Positions 29,201-37,637 of a DNA stretch of 60,912 nt are shown in pieces. The stretch is from a virus. The notes beneath the pieces were generated by a model that was not told the DNA's origin, did not search any database, and worked only from the letters and a program-made list of their open reading frames with translations. The stretch lies in IMG/VR virus record IMGVR_UViG_3300003691_000005, positions 1-60,912 of that record; one strand, given 5' to 3'. Within the stretch, counting starts at the first letter, position 1. Each line of letters starts with the position of its first letter. A program made the position numbers and the translations under genes.

Positions 29201-30920
29201 TGAATACTGGCGTATTAAGACTCCAGGCCTATTGAGGGCGGTAGGTGCACTCAATGGTGATCAAACATCGAATAGTGGCGGCATGCGTGCTGCCAGAGCT
29301 TTTAAGCGGTTACTGACTACTGGTGTCACAGCATCTCCTGACTTCATGTTACGAAACTTTATCCGTGATGCCACGCATAGCTGGGCGATCAACAAGGATG
29401 GAATGAGGTTTACAGCTGATTCATTGAAGGGGTTGCAACATGCGAGAACTGAAGGCCCTATCCACCGCGCCATGATGGCAGCAGGCGCGTCGTTCCAGGG
29501 CGGGTATGTGCACGGCACTGACCCAGAGGCTACAGCTCATATTCTTCGTAGAGAGCTTGAGAAATCAGGCCTATCTAAATCATCCATTGATGAATATGTG
29601 GGCAAAATCATATCTACTCCGGGAAAACTTGAGAGCGTCCTTAAACAAGGTTGGCAGCATTATCGTGATGCAGGCGACAAGATCGAGAACGCTAGTCGTG
29701 TGGCAACAGCTATAGCTGGCCGCGAGGCTGGTAAGCCTGATGCTCAATGGTTGTTCGAATCTAAGGATTTAATGGATTACTCTCGACGCGGCAATTTTGG
29801 AATGTTGGTTATGATGACCGATATGTTGCCGTTCTTTAATGCTCGACTGCAAGGACTGGATAAACTGGGACGAGCAGCTGCTACTGGCGATCAAGTGAAA
29901 TTAATCCCATACGCACCGGGAAAATGGATCACAACGAATAAAGTATTAGCCAAGAGAGTAGCCATGATCGGCGCGTTCAGCATCGGATTAGCCATGCTGA
30001 ACGATGATGATGATAGATATAAAGAGCTTCAGGATTGGGAAAAAGATGCGTATTGGCATTTCTTCCTTCCTGATGAGTGGCCAATGGGTGGTCATTGGGT
30101 TATTCCTAAGCCGTTTGAGCTCGGGTTTGTTGCTGGAACCATACCAGAGCGCATGTATCGAACCTGGGTAAGCGAGACCCAACCAAGTGAAAAACTAAAA
30201 TGGTCCTTAATGCACGGCACCCTTGAGACGCTAAACGTTAACCCTATACCGCAATTCATACTTCCTGTTGCAGAGATAGTGGCAAACCGCAGCTTTTACT
30301 TTGATAGGCCTGTTGAGAGTATGTCGGATAAAAAAATGGAGTCGTTTGAGCGATATAACCAGTACACCAGTGAAACCGCTATTGCTGCAGGCGATACCGC
30401 TCTGGCTAAGTGGTTAGAAATATCACCGAAACAGCTTCAACACCTATGGAACGGCTATTTAGGAACAATGGGCACTTATGCTCTAACAATGGCCGATATG
30501 TTTACTCGCGCTGCTGGCGGCTACCCATCTAAAGAGTCAGTGACTCCCGGTGATATCCCTCTATTGGGCGCTGTCTACAAGGGATCTCGCAAGTCTACGA
30601 GCCAGTGGCAGGTTGATTTTTATGATCGATTACAGGAAGTGACAGAGCTTCACGGAACCTTGCAAAAGTATCGAACGGAAGGCAATAAGGTAAAATACAA
30701 AGAATATCGCGATAAACACGCTAAGAAACTAAGGGTGCGTAAATTGCTTATTAAGGTGCAAAAGAGCTTTTCGGTCCTGAAGAAGCGTAGAGAGCGTATT
30801 TTGAGAGATCCTAAATTAACTCGATCGGAAAAATATGAGCAATCCCAGGTTATTGTTTCCCGTATCAGCGCTCTGGCTAAGAAGGTTGAGGGTAGAACTC
30901 GAGAGGCCTTTACAGACTAA
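26232..30920 (+). CDS. Polyvalent protein with zincin-like domain and LPD38-like C-terminus
   Basis: A 1562-aa protein starting at GTG 26232. Residues about 150-370 resemble a region frequent in polyvalent proteins (VQVGFDPERHSYFYDRAT). A metallopeptidase-like domain follows (about 385-560) with HEAIGHLGLE at 440-449, where H440, E441 and H445 would bind zinc in the HExxxH form seen in PolyVal zincins. The rest (about 690-1562), including a hydrophobic stretch near RVAMIGAFSIGLAMLND and the end KGSRKSTSQWQVDFYDRLQE, resembles the large polyvalent-associated domain LPD38. Such peptidases may process the polyvalent chain or act in the host. Motifs are visible; delivery with DNA is inferred. Confidence 0.7.
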   Translation: MSVKDCLKLTDKLDVEDTANLNKQLKRLMDAGIPTSDAYTQAAELVMEDVLTERNELAKDIGKKKGFLQEVDIENLLNPASFKASEKVKKVTAKNLTEEIEDEVVEETPLDLPPDDIDGGPDWVEKGAFMRTGESRVDMNHKDVLKRVPELQAAAKKVQSGDMTAKEYDDLVNKHKLISPYKTVPAPATTDEMTGALHSNKVEKVGKGKNIPDGQAVGLRLDIPAYRDHDVWVPTVHEGRPGQGKSPIAHEATAVMDNPTFPEDKHSLKVAAGKSKAPSAVIKGSWKNQTEAETIAEAKAAIKDPAWVQVGFDPERHSYFYDRATTEPVVSGSKVIQIGGMVLVKDPVHGSKADFVFLRKEKEKAEAALDQKKQTRKVKSWVKPLQKRMGDRVPVTILDTPADADFDIPADAAGYYHDGRVYLIASNIKNEAMARQALEHEAIGHLGLEGALGRKKFNELIGDINNIQVEMIMDESAHPVIRKLVAELKATYVDEDGNYALNDREEAREILAHIAHNKPRLGFLREIYNKISAWVGEWAAKMGLADPDLAMIESMMVRATHYVRSTGQSYTQADAKGVSVRTDAPMDEAPSTEKPALMRRRQDEDFDKMSDADKELYTKLGIGKSGATSLWAKISNLKSKDIKEAAKTATARGYEGLFDGMIETKRHEESAGVGMGKETTYIDKKGIVQKTVDYANSAYVSMRLATGVSDMMTHLLNYGSLQWNNGIVVGVENTRGFLDVLGDLGAGNVNDWLVWMAGNRGAELMAQNREHNLSPEDIALAQTKNIGNETLFTRIKDEYNAMNNLQLEFAEKAGLINPEKRKEWESEWYVPFYRQGEDEFTSGPRSKKGFSHQSAGIKRLTGGEADTNDLLENLLSNWIKLTDASVKNNALRQMVDNFKDTETQELGYIQNETLAYTKAIVPKSQIAKFVKMDRDFAMKVAEYMGMDGTAADLEIINEMNKLDKEGFEGLWAITAPTDPDIVRIQRDGKNEYWRIKTPGLLRAVGALNGDQTSNSGGMRAARAFKRLLTTGVTASPDFMLRNFIRDATHSWAINKDGMRFTADSLKGLQHARTEGPIHRAMMAAGASFQGGYVHGTDPEATAHILRRELEKSGLSKSSIDEYVGKIISTPGKLESVLKQGWQHYRDAGDKIENASRVATAIAGREAGKPDAQWLFESKDLMDYSRRGNFGMLVMMTDMLPFFNARLQGLDKLGRAAATGDQVKLIPYAPGKWITTNKVLAKRVAMIGAFSIGLAMLNDDDDRYKELQDWEKDAYWHFFLPDEWPMGGHWVIPKPFELGFVAGTIPERMYRTWVSETQPSEKLKWSLMHGTLETLNVNPIPQFILPVAEIVANRSFYFDRPVESMSDKKMESFERYNQYTSETAIAAGDTALAKWLEISPKQLQHLWNGYLGTMGTYALTMADMFTRAAGGYPSKESVTPGDIPLLGAVYKGSRKSTSQWQVDFYDRLQEVTELHGTLQKYRTEGNKVKYKEYRDKHAKKLRVRKLLIKVQKSFSVLKKRRERILRDPKLTRSEKYEQSQVIVSRISALAKKVEGRTREAFTD

Positions 30921-33883
30921 TGGCCATTGAAGAAGTCGAAGACTGGGCACCGGTCACTAAGGACAATGTAGCCAACCATCCGACAGGGCCCCAGGGTAAT
31001 CAAGCTAGCCGTATATCTACGAGCTTTCGAGAGATCCAGGCCGCGATCGCTCGCTGGTCAGTCACGCTTATAACCACGATTGGTGGTCAGACTATTGCTG
31101 GCGCTTTAAATATCGATGGTACGCTCACCGCTAACGATGTTCAGGCACCTAATGCGACGAATATAGTGGCCAGGAACGCAACACTTAACCAGATTGCTAT
31201 TACTCAGGGCGAGTCAACTCAATCTGGTTTTAGTGCTGCTATTTACAGTGGCAATAACGAGGCAGCCCAGAGTATTAACCATGGTCTGGATATGGCTACT
31301 GGCGACAACGGTGGTTTGATATGGACTAAGAAGCGATCTGGTGGCACAGCGAGAGCGCATATTCTGACTGATTCAGTCAGAGGTGATGATCTCTACTTAA
31401 CTAGTCAGGATACTGATGCAGAATCTTTTACAGCAGGTGCGTACGTTAGCAACTTTTCAGCAACCGGCTTCGACGTAGGAACAAGCCTCAATGTGAACGA
31501 AGATAGCGATCTGAATGTCGCATGGTCATGGCAGACAACTAAGAAGTTTGAGCCTACTTTGGGTTCTGAGCTTTTAACCAACGGCGACTTTTCTGCTAAT
31601 GTCACTGGTTGGACTAACGCTACAGGTCTTATTACTTGGGTGTCTGGTAAAGCTAGGGTAGATAGAAATGGTGGTTCGACAAGGGGTGCAGACTACGATG
31701 GTGATTTAGGGCTTATTGAAGGTGAAACCTATGTAATATCAAGTGTCACCACTATAGTCTCAGGTACACCTACTGTGGCATACTTTAGAATTGGGCTGGC
31801 GATTGGTGATTTAGACGTACTAGATTACATAAAACTAGGAGACATGAATGTATCATTTGTCGCAGGTGCAACCAACTTCCTCTACATCGGGGTTGGTGGT
31901 GATTCGGCGGGAGTTATAGATTATGATGATATAACAATTAAACAGGTCACCAACGATGCAGTCACCAATCGCGGTCTAGCATACACCTGCCACTACAACC
32001 CAGACCTTGGATTTTCCATTGTGGGCTATACAGGTGATGGACTAGTAGGGCATGAGCTACCTCACCATTTGGGTGTTACACCTGAGTTGAGTATCTACAA
32101 AAATAGAGATGAGGCACAAAACTGGATAGTGAAGTCCGAGCTAATCGATAATGATAAGTACCTTTTGTTAGACACGACAGCGGCGGTAAGTGCGACACAC
32201 GCTGCTACAACGATGTTAATGACAGACACTACGATATCGCTAGGGACAGCCAACAGCACTAACCAATATGCGGACAACCACATATCCTACCACTTCGCCT
32301 CAGTAGCAGGTGTATCCAAGATCGGTACCTATATCGGCACAGACGCTTCTGGAAATTACGTGCCGTTAGATTTTAAACCAGCTTTCGTGATGATTAAAGG
32401 TTTATCCGTTATATCTAGCTGGCGTATTGTGGACAGTGCGCGAGGTGCTTTTGTAATTAACCCAAATGTGACTGACGCAGAAAGCGCAACAGCTCAAATC
32501 GTGTTTGACGATACAGGGTTCCATGTTAACGGTACATCTGATAATCAAAATGGTATCAATGAAGAATACCTCTTCATGGCATTCGCTGAGACTAGTACGG
32601 GTGGTTCAGGCTCAAACACTTATTCTTACAGTGATTACCCTTACCCAACTGATGCTGACACCTTAACGATCGAGCAGAACACGCTAATAGCTTTTGCTCA
32701 GGGTTTCGACTCTACTGGGCAGCTTGACGCTAGAGAAAATGTTGGCGCGGGTATCACTTACGACTTGGGTGCTGGGCATGAGAACAAGCACTACTATATT
32801 TATAAAGACCTAGCTGGGTCATACGGTGTCACTGAAAACCGACCGTTAACTGGTATCACTCGAAACGATGCTGACAAGTGGGGTGTTATTGCACCGCTGG
32901 ATGCTTCACTACGAACTACCGCTCGACACTTTGACTATGAGAGTCCAACTGGTGTGGCTAGTGCTAGTGGTCAGTATACCACTTGGGCTGCACACCATGC
33001 TTTTGATAAAGATGCTAATGATATTCCAGCCAATAACGGTTGGCGTATAGATGTAACAAGTGCGTCATGGTTGCAGTACAAGGGAACTGAGAAACGTATC
33101 CTAAAGTCTTGGAGACTGAGAGAAGGTTCTGACCAGACTGAAACCCCAGATAACTTTGATATTGAAGGGTCTAACGATGGTCTTAACTGGACTGTCATTG
33201 ATTCAGCTTATAACACAACTAACTTTGATACGGTCACTAACGGGGCAGCCTTATGGAGTCCGTTGCAAAGTACGTCAGGTAACGCTACTGCTTATTTATA
33301 TCATCGTATTAATATCTCAGATAACAATGGGGATGCAACATACACAAGGATAATGCAGCTTGAGTTCAACACAATCCTACCATCAGATTACTACTTAATC
33401 AGTAAAGGCGTGATGTACTCAGGTGCGACTGACCTAGCCATCAACCGTACTTACCTCGCTGAGTTCAGGACTGACTCGGACGGTGATGTAATAAACTCGA
33501 CTATCGTTAACGTCCCAGTAGCTAAACAACGGTTCAGTTCGGTTGATGTGCATGAAGATCTTGAGGTGTTTGGTGATATTAAAAACCAACAGGTCGCTAC
33601 GGCTTGGGTTCGGTTTAACGGGGCAGTGTCGCCACCATTAATAGAGGCTAGCTATAATGTGTCTGATATCGTATACACTAATTTAGGCAGGTATGAGGTA
33701 GTGTTCGCTGAACCAATGGACAACAACGTTTACGTGGTGCTAGCAACTACTGCTACCTCTCTATATAACGCTACTGCTGGTGGTGCAGGTACAACACTAA
33801 GAACGCCCGTCACTATCAGGAATGATGCTGCTACCTATGTCGATTCAAAGATGCATATCGCAATATTTGGAGGGAAAGATTAA
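30920..33883 (+). CDS. Multidomain tail fibre with carbohydrate-binding-like and discoidin-like domains
   Basis: A 987-aa protein. The N-terminal 60 residues look like a virion-binding region. Residues about 214-340 match a carbohydrate-binding-module jelly roll (LLTNGDFSANVTGW start). Residues about 355-560 resemble the DUF7483 fold often found in aquatic phage fibres (YTGDGLVGHELPHHLGVTPE, SWRIVDSARG). Residues about 665-820 resemble F5/8 type C (discoidin) domains (GSNDGLNWTVIDSAYNT). The final 100 residues are a fibre-tip type (VRFNGAVSPPLIEASYNVSD). It follows the polyvalent gene with a TAATG overlap. Likely binds cell-surface polysaccharide. Confidence 0.7.
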   Translation: MAIEEVEDWAPVTKDNVANHPTGPQGNQASRISTSFREIQAAIARWSVTLITTIGGQTIAGALNIDGTLTANDVQAPNATNIVARNATLNQIAITQGESTQSGFSAAIYSGNNEAAQSINHGLDMATGDNGGLIWTKKRSGGTARAHILTDSVRGDDLYLTSQDTDAESFTAGAYVSNFSATGFDVGTSLNVNEDSDLNVAWSWQTTKKFEPTLGSELLTNGDFSANVTGWTNATGLITWVSGKARVDRNGGSTRGADYDGDLGLIEGETYVISSVTTIVSGTPTVAYFRIGLAIGDLDVLDYIKLGDMNVSFVAGATNFLYIGVGGDSAGVIDYDDITIKQVTNDAVTNRGLAYTCHYNPDLGFSIVGYTGDGLVGHELPHHLGVTPELSIYKNRDEAQNWIVKSELIDNDKYLLLDTTAAVSATHAATTMLMTDTTISLGTANSTNQYADNHISYHFASVAGVSKIGTYIGTDASGNYVPLDFKPAFVMIKGLSVISSWRIVDSARGAFVINPNVTDAESATAQIVFDDTGFHVNGTSDNQNGINEEYLFMAFAETSTGGSGSNTYSYSDYPYPTDADTLTIEQNTLIAFAQGFDSTGQLDARENVGAGITYDLGAGHENKHYYIYKDLAGSYGVTENRPLTGITRNDADKWGVIAPLDASLRTTARHFDYESPTGVASASGQYTTWAAHHAFDKDANDIPANNGWRIDVTSASWLQYKGTEKRILKSWRLREGSDQTETPDNFDIEGSNDGLNWTVIDSAYNTTNFDTVTNGAALWSPLQSTSGNATAYLYHRINISDNNGDATYTRIMQLEFNTILPSDYYLISKGVMYSGATDLAINRTYLAEFRTDSDGDVINSTIVNVPVAKQRFSSVDVHEDLEVFGDIKNQQVATAWVRFNGAVSPPLIEASYNVSDIVYTNLGRYEVVFAEPMDNNVYVVLATTATSLYNATAGGAGTTLRTPVTIRNDAATYVDSKMHIAIFGGKD

Positions 33884-34323
33884 TGTTTGCTTACGAACAA
33901 GATGATTTGACAGTAGCCGTTTGTTCTAAGCTGACAAGTATTCCCGACGGTGCAGCTTGGATTGAAGTTAATACTGTACCTGACCGGAAGCATAGATCCG
34001 CTTGGCGTATTACTGGTGACTCAGTAACCGCCGACGCATCTCTAGCGTTAGAAATTAATCGATTAGAGCGTGTAGAATTACTTAAAACCTTAGCTATCGA
34101 GAAGATAGTGGCATTTGTTCCAGCCATCAACACGATTGCTATGATCGATTTAATGACTGAGCTTTGGGCTATGCTGGATCAAGGCGCTGCAGGAGCCGAT
34201 ATAATCGCGGTAAAGAATATTTATGTTTATGCTAAAGGGAAGATTAGCGAGGCAAAGAACTCGACCCAGGCCGAGCTCGATGCTTATGATCCTTCAACAG
34301 ATAACCAATGGCCGTCAAGCTAA
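33883..34323 (+). CDS. Tail-fibre-associated protein, possible assembly chaperone
   Basis: The 146-aa product starts in a TAATG overlap with the fibre gene. Its C-terminal half (AIDLMTELWAMLDQ-like helix, then KGKISEAKNSTQAELDAYDP) resembles short proteins that follow fibre genes and help trimerise or cap fibres. The 3' end converges with the minus-strand gene at 34315, overlapping by nine bases. The role is inferred from position. Confidence 0.5.
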   Translation: MFAYEQDDLTVAVCSKLTSIPDGAAWIEVNTVPDRKHRSAWRITGDSVTADASLALEINRLERVELLKTLAIEKIVAFVPAINTIAMIDLMTELWAMLDQGAAGADIIAVKNIYVYAKGKISEAKNSTQAELDAYDPSTDNQWPSS

Positions 34324-34620
34324 TAGCTTACGCTGTAACCCTTCGTTTAGTGCCGTCAAATCTTTAACTCGATCATTTAACGCGTCGATCTCTGCTTTAC
34401 TAGCAGTCGGATATGTAGATGACTCGCTTTCCAGTCGGTTATTCTCATTAGTCAAAGCGTCGTTCTGAACTCCCAGGGAGTTGATTGAGCTCTTAAACCC
34501 AGCTTTCTCGTTAACGTGAGTTTCTATCGTGTTTTGCAGCTGGATAACTAGGTCCACTAATTGCGATGGGCTTAGCTCAGAGATCTGGGCTCGCATATTT
34601 GTTTCTTGTAAGGGTGTCAT
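34315..34620 (-). CDS. Coiled-coil hypothetical protein, 101 aa
   Basis: A minus-strand gene whose last bases overlap the convergent fibre-partner gene. Residues 45-95 form a long coiled coil (NDALTNENNRLESESS, then ALNDRVKDLTALNEGLQ). AAAGGAAAA precedes the start. It is the last gene of the leftward recombination operon. Function unknown. Confidence 0.65.
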   Translation of the reverse strand: MTPLQETNMRAQISELSPSQLVDLVIQLQNTIETHVNEKAGFKSSINSLGVQNDALTNENNRLESESSTYPTASKAEIDALNDRVKDLTALNEGLQRKLLA

Positions 34621-34630
34621 AGGTTTTCCT

Positions 34631-34735
34631 TTAATTAAGACAATACATTAATGAGTAATAGCCGGCAGCAATGCCACCGACGAATATCACCCAACCAGGC
34701 GGTTCATTCATTAACGCTGACCAGATGGTTTTCAT
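34631..34735 (-). CDS. Single-span membrane micro-protein, 34 aa
   Basis: The start overlaps the exonuclease stop (ATGA). Residues 13-31 are a likely membrane span (WVIFVGGIAAGYYSLMYCL). The overlap favours real translation. Function unknown. Confidence 0.5.
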   Translation of the reverse strand: MKTIWSALMNEPPGWVIFVGGIAAGYYSLMYCLN

Positions 34736-36378
34736 GGCGCGTTAGAGAGGCATTTAGCTAATGCATCAGCAGGATATTTTTGAAATTCACCCCGATAAAT
34801 TTCTATGCCGTCGATCTCTATTATTGGCAAAAACCCATAAGCAGGAACAACCCTAATAATGTAATCAATAGCCTGATTTTCTTTTACGGTAGGTTTTTCA
34901 CCGCCTTCATAATCGCGCACCCATTCCTCGTTGGCTTGGTCTTGAGGACGTTTAATTGGCTCTTTTTTATCTTGATTAATAGGGTTGACTTCTTCTGGAG
35001 TAAATGCCGCTTCCTCCTCCAACCGATCGGCTTCTTTAGCGTCAGCAATTCGTTTAGCCTGTTCAGCCTTAGTTTTTTCCTCGGCGTCATATTCATTGAT
35101 CCGATTCTTAATGATAGCGATTAAGGCCTCATTATCTTTCATCACCAAATCATTAGTGTCCTTGAATAGGAATTTGTGATCACCACCATATTCCCGCAGC
35201 GACTCCAGGTTCTTAACAATCTTGTCCTTTACAGTAGTAACCTCAATTTTGCACCGCGCAAGCTCTTGATCGACACCAGCCTGCAGTGAGGCGCTGGTGC
35301 GCTTACCCTTCATGGATCCAGCCCAGTCAGGCTCAATAGGAGCAACAATCATGATACGGATTGGTTCAATAGCTTTATTTGCTGAAGATATATGCTTATT
35401 TAATTTGTCGACAGCATCAGATTGAACGGCGTTTTTCTTGGCGTCCTCGCCTTCTTTAACCTGTTTTTCACCATGAGATTGCATTTTTTGTAACACGCCA
35501 TCTAGCTCGGTGACCATTTTTGCGAATTCATCTTGTGTGGTGAAATTAGAACGAACCTTTTCAGCCATCGATTTAAGGTCTGCCCTAGCCTGTTTAGTGG
35601 CTTTATTGAATTCCTTTTTATCAGCGAAGTCCTGGTCCGACTCAAGAACGGTACTCATCTCAAGTTTCGCCCTATCCTTAATACCAGCAAGCACCTCTGA
35701 GATATTGGAGGATATTTCTGTGCCTGTAATTTCATAGTTTATAAGCTGAAACCCTTCGAATTGAGAAGCCACGACAACCTCTTTACGAGCCTCGATCACA
35801 TAGGTCTCAAGATCCTCATCAAACTGATCCCAGCCAGCTATTAAATCGATCCGACGTTGTGGCACCGACTCATATATAAACTCGACCTTTTTATCTTCAG
35901 TACCATCTGAAACGGTGAATTGCACTGTTTCAACATCAGCAACCAGCATCTGATGCTCTAACTGCCAGTAATGCTGACCAGTTAAGGTGGCATTTCTAAC
36001 GTTTTCGACAAGAATCTCGTTCCAGATCTTGTGTTCCCATAGTAGCCAGGGTGTTACGTCCATGCAGAGGCCGTCAAACGACGCTAAGAGCAGCATGCCG
36101 TCAACCACGCGGCTACCTACAATTGGCGGTAAGTCCTCACAGTGGTCCATTTCTACTAGATCACGGGCACTGTCCTCGCCGTCATGACCACTCTGGAATA
36201 GCATTTCCATAAAAGGACCGTTAGGGTTACTTTCCCAGCCTTTTTTCAATGCCAGTAATTGGTTCCTGGTCATGAATTTAGAATCGCCCATCATTGCAGG
36301 GGCTTCACTGGCTGTATATTGGCTTAATCGAGCTTCTAACCACTCATCAGAGCCTTGATCTAAGTCTAAAACGTCCAT
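34732..36378 (-). CDS. YqaJ-type phage exonuclease with long C-terminal extension
   Basis: The N-terminal 200 residues match the YqaJ/lambda-exonuclease (PD-(D/E)XK) fold: start QGSDEWLEARLSQYTASEAP, then GHDGEDSARDLVE, ASFDGLC (metal-binding Asp) and LLWEHKIWNE (E-x-K). These enzymes resect double-strand ends 5' to 3' for annealing by RecT. The remaining 350 residues, mostly coiled coil and highly charged, resemble DUF1351-type regions found beside RecT in other phages, so the 548-aa protein looks like a fusion of exonuclease and accessory protein. It overlaps the recT gene upstream, showing co-translation. Confidence 0.75.
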   Translation of the reverse strand: MDVLDLDQGSDEWLEARLSQYTASEAPAMMGDSKFMTRNQLLALKKGWESNPNGPFMEMLFQSGHDGEDSARDLVEMDHCEDLPPIVGSRVVDGMLLLASFDGLCMDVTPWLLWEHKIWNEILVENVRNATLTGQHYWQLEHQMLVADVETVQFTVSDGTEDKKVEFIYESVPQRRIDLIAGWDQFDEDLETYVIEARKEVVVASQFEGFQLINYEITGTEISSNISEVLAGIKDRAKLEMSTVLESDQDFADKKEFNKATKQARADLKSMAEKVRSNFTTQDEFAKMVTELDGVLQKMQSHGEKQVKEGEDAKKNAVQSDAVDKLNKHISSANKAIEPIRIMIVAPIEPDWAGSMKGKRTSASLQAGVDQELARCKIEVTTVKDKIVKNLESLREYGGDHKFLFKDTNDLVMKDNEALIAIIKNRINEYDAEEKTKAEQAKRIADAKEADRLEEEAAFTPEEVNPINQDKKEPIKRPQDQANEEWVRDYEGGEKPTVKENQAIDYIIRVVPAYGFLPIIEIDGIEIYRGEFQKYPADALAKCLSNAP

Positions 36379-37163
36379 TATTTATCTCCCTCTGGCGCAT
36401 CTACTTCAACAGCTTGCAGCAGCTCTTTCTGTTTATCGGTTAACTTTCTTTTTTTGTCCAAGAAAGCGATCATTTCATCATTGGTTTTTTTACCGGATTT
36501 GATCTTTCCTTCGCAAGTGGGGAAGGCCTTGTTAAATTGCTCATCAGAACAGAATTCATCAACGCCGATCTGTGCTACTTCACTATTAACAGGCCGATGG
36601 ATCTCACCAGTATTAGTATCAACAGGGTAGTCCTGAGCTTCTTCAGCAGAGATAAGGCCAAGCAAGGCATCAGCGAACTGGTTACGAAGCGCAAAGCCTC
36701 TGGCACGCATGGACAGCATTCGCTTAGGGTGCTGGACCCAGGGCCCTTGTTTGCCCCATAGATTAGCTTTTACTGCATCAGCCTGTGCGTAGGTCTGGGT
36801 GTGCGGTGATCCGCCTTTACGAGTGACTGTACACGTAGCGGTCATCGTCTTTTCATCAAAGCTCTCGTCGATCGACTTAAATGATGGGTGAGCCTGGACG
36901 AGCGCAAGCATTGCATCACCATAGATCGATGGACGACCATTGATTACAGCTATATTTTGGATGGCTTGCATTGGGTTTAACCCAAGCTCAGTACCCATCA
37001 TCATTGCAACCAGGGTATCTTCAGGCCTACCAGAAAAAGATTTAGGCGCTAAAGTAGATCGAGAGATCATAGACGCTAATTCCATTGCTTCAGATAGATT
37101 AGCCGGCTTTAAGTCAAATCCAGTAGACGGTTTTGTACTGGGTATGGTGTTTAGTTCATTCAT
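36378..37163 (-). CDS. recT: RecT-family single-strand annealing protein
   Basis: The 261-aa protein matches the RecT core: RPEDTLVAMMMGTELGLNPM, QNIAVINGRPSIYGDAMLAL, then GPWVQHPKRMLSMRARGFA. RecT proteins coat the single strand left by the exonuclease and anneal it to a homologous strand. The gene overlaps its exonuclease partner and is preceded by AGGGAA at 8 bases. The last 50 residues are a Lys/Asp-rich tail. The pair, together with SSB on the opposite strand, forms the phage recombination system. Confidence 0.85.
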   Translation of the reverse strand: MNELNTIPSTKPSTGFDLKPANLSEAMELASMISRSTLAPKSFSGRPEDTLVAMMMGTELGLNPMQAIQNIAVINGRPSIYGDAMLALVQAHPSFKSIDESFDEKTMTATCTVTRKGGSPHTQTYAQADAVKANLWGKQGPWVQHPKRMLSMRARGFALRNQFADALLGLISAEEAQDYPVDTNTGEIHRPVNSEVAQIGVDEFCSDEQFNKAFPTCEGKIKSGKKTNDEMIAFLDKKRKLTDKQKELLQAVEVDAPEGDK

Positions 37164-37171
37164 GTTATTCC

Positions 37172-37381
37172 CTATTTAGTTAGATCGAAAAGGCGCAGAA
37201 AACTCAGCTTAAAACCCTTATGCTTATACATCGCAAGCACGTACTTAGCTTTAAAATCGGGCCTCACCCCGGTCTTTAACTTATGTACCATATCTGGGCT
37301 ACAGCCTAAAATAACCGATGCTGGTGTGTTCCCACCGACAAAGGTAACGAATCTTATTATTTCACGGTTTGGTTTATTCAT
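37172..37381 (-). CDS. Small HTH protein, probable repressor or Cro/YdaS-like regulator
   Basis: The 69-aa product from ATG 37381 (MNKPNREIIRFVTFVG) has a helix-turn-helix pattern in NTPASVILGCSPDMVHKLKTG: Ala/Val helix, turn after Gly, and recognition helix ending Lys-Thr-Gly-Val-Arg-Pro, as in YdaS/Cro-type proteins. An upstream in-frame TTG exists but lies in the promoter, so ATG 37381 is chosen. It is first in the leftward recombination operon. It may set the early switch, or be a toxin-antitoxin style regulator. Confidence 0.6.
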   Translation of the reverse strand: MNKPNREIIRFVTFVGGNTPASVILGCSPDMVHKLKTGVRPDFKAKYVLAMYKHKGFKLSFLRLFDLTK

Positions 37382-37388
37382 TCGCGGG

Positions 37389-37417
37389 ATTATATACACT
37401 ATGTCTAGCAAGCGCAA
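37389..37417 (-). promoter_or_regulatory. Leftward sigma70 promoter giving a near-leaderless mRNA
   Basis: On the minus strand a perfect TATAAT (37389-37394) lies 17 bases after TTGCGC (37412-37417). Only seven bases separate the -10 box from ATG 37381, so transcription should start at or next to the start codon. Leaderless mRNA is known for some phage repressor genes, such as lambda cI from PRM. Confidence 0.7.
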
Positions 37418-37482
37418 AGGAATTAGAGTACAATTTGTCTTGGAAAATTAGCAGTATTTCGTTGGTTACTGAGGATTAAATA

Positions 37483-37609
37483 ATGCCAAATGATGAGATA
37501 GTGGAAAAAGTGTGATACGGGCTATCAAACATTAAGTCGCACCCCAGTACAAGAAGGGGTAGCTTTACAGGAAGTTGATTATTACTGTGATTTACAGATT
37601 TTAGAATAA
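37483..37609 (+). pseudogene. Possible frameshifted small ORF opposite the HTH gene
   Basis: ATG 37483 opens a reading frame that stops after ten codons (TGA 37513-37515). Another frame continues without stops from about 37508 to TAA 37607 and encodes DTGYQTLSRTPVQEGVALQE and nine more residues. A five-A run (37505-37509) sits at the junction. The pieces could be one broken or recoded gene of about 41 codons, in the position where a Cro-type gene is expected. A terminator-like hairpin follows directly. It could also be a sequencing error or chance. Confidence 0.3.
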
Positions 37610-37612
37610 GAA

Positions 37613-37637
37613 AAGGCCCCACGAATGAGGCCTTATT
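37613..37637 (+). terminator. Weak intrinsic terminator
   Basis: AAGGCC (37613-37618) pairs with GGCCTT (37629-37634) over a 10-base loop and is followed by ATTT. It ends the small rightward ORF remnant. Confidence 0.5.

Noticed and set aside
18900-30900. Minus-strand open frames opposite the polyvalent genes
   Set aside because: They are short, lack ribosome-binding sites and mirror the codon pattern of the long plus-strand genes.
34315-37417. Minus-strand block as a lysogeny module with integrase
   Set aside because: The genes are exonuclease, RecT and a small HTH protein. No tyrosine or serine integrase motif and no attachment site were seen in the window.
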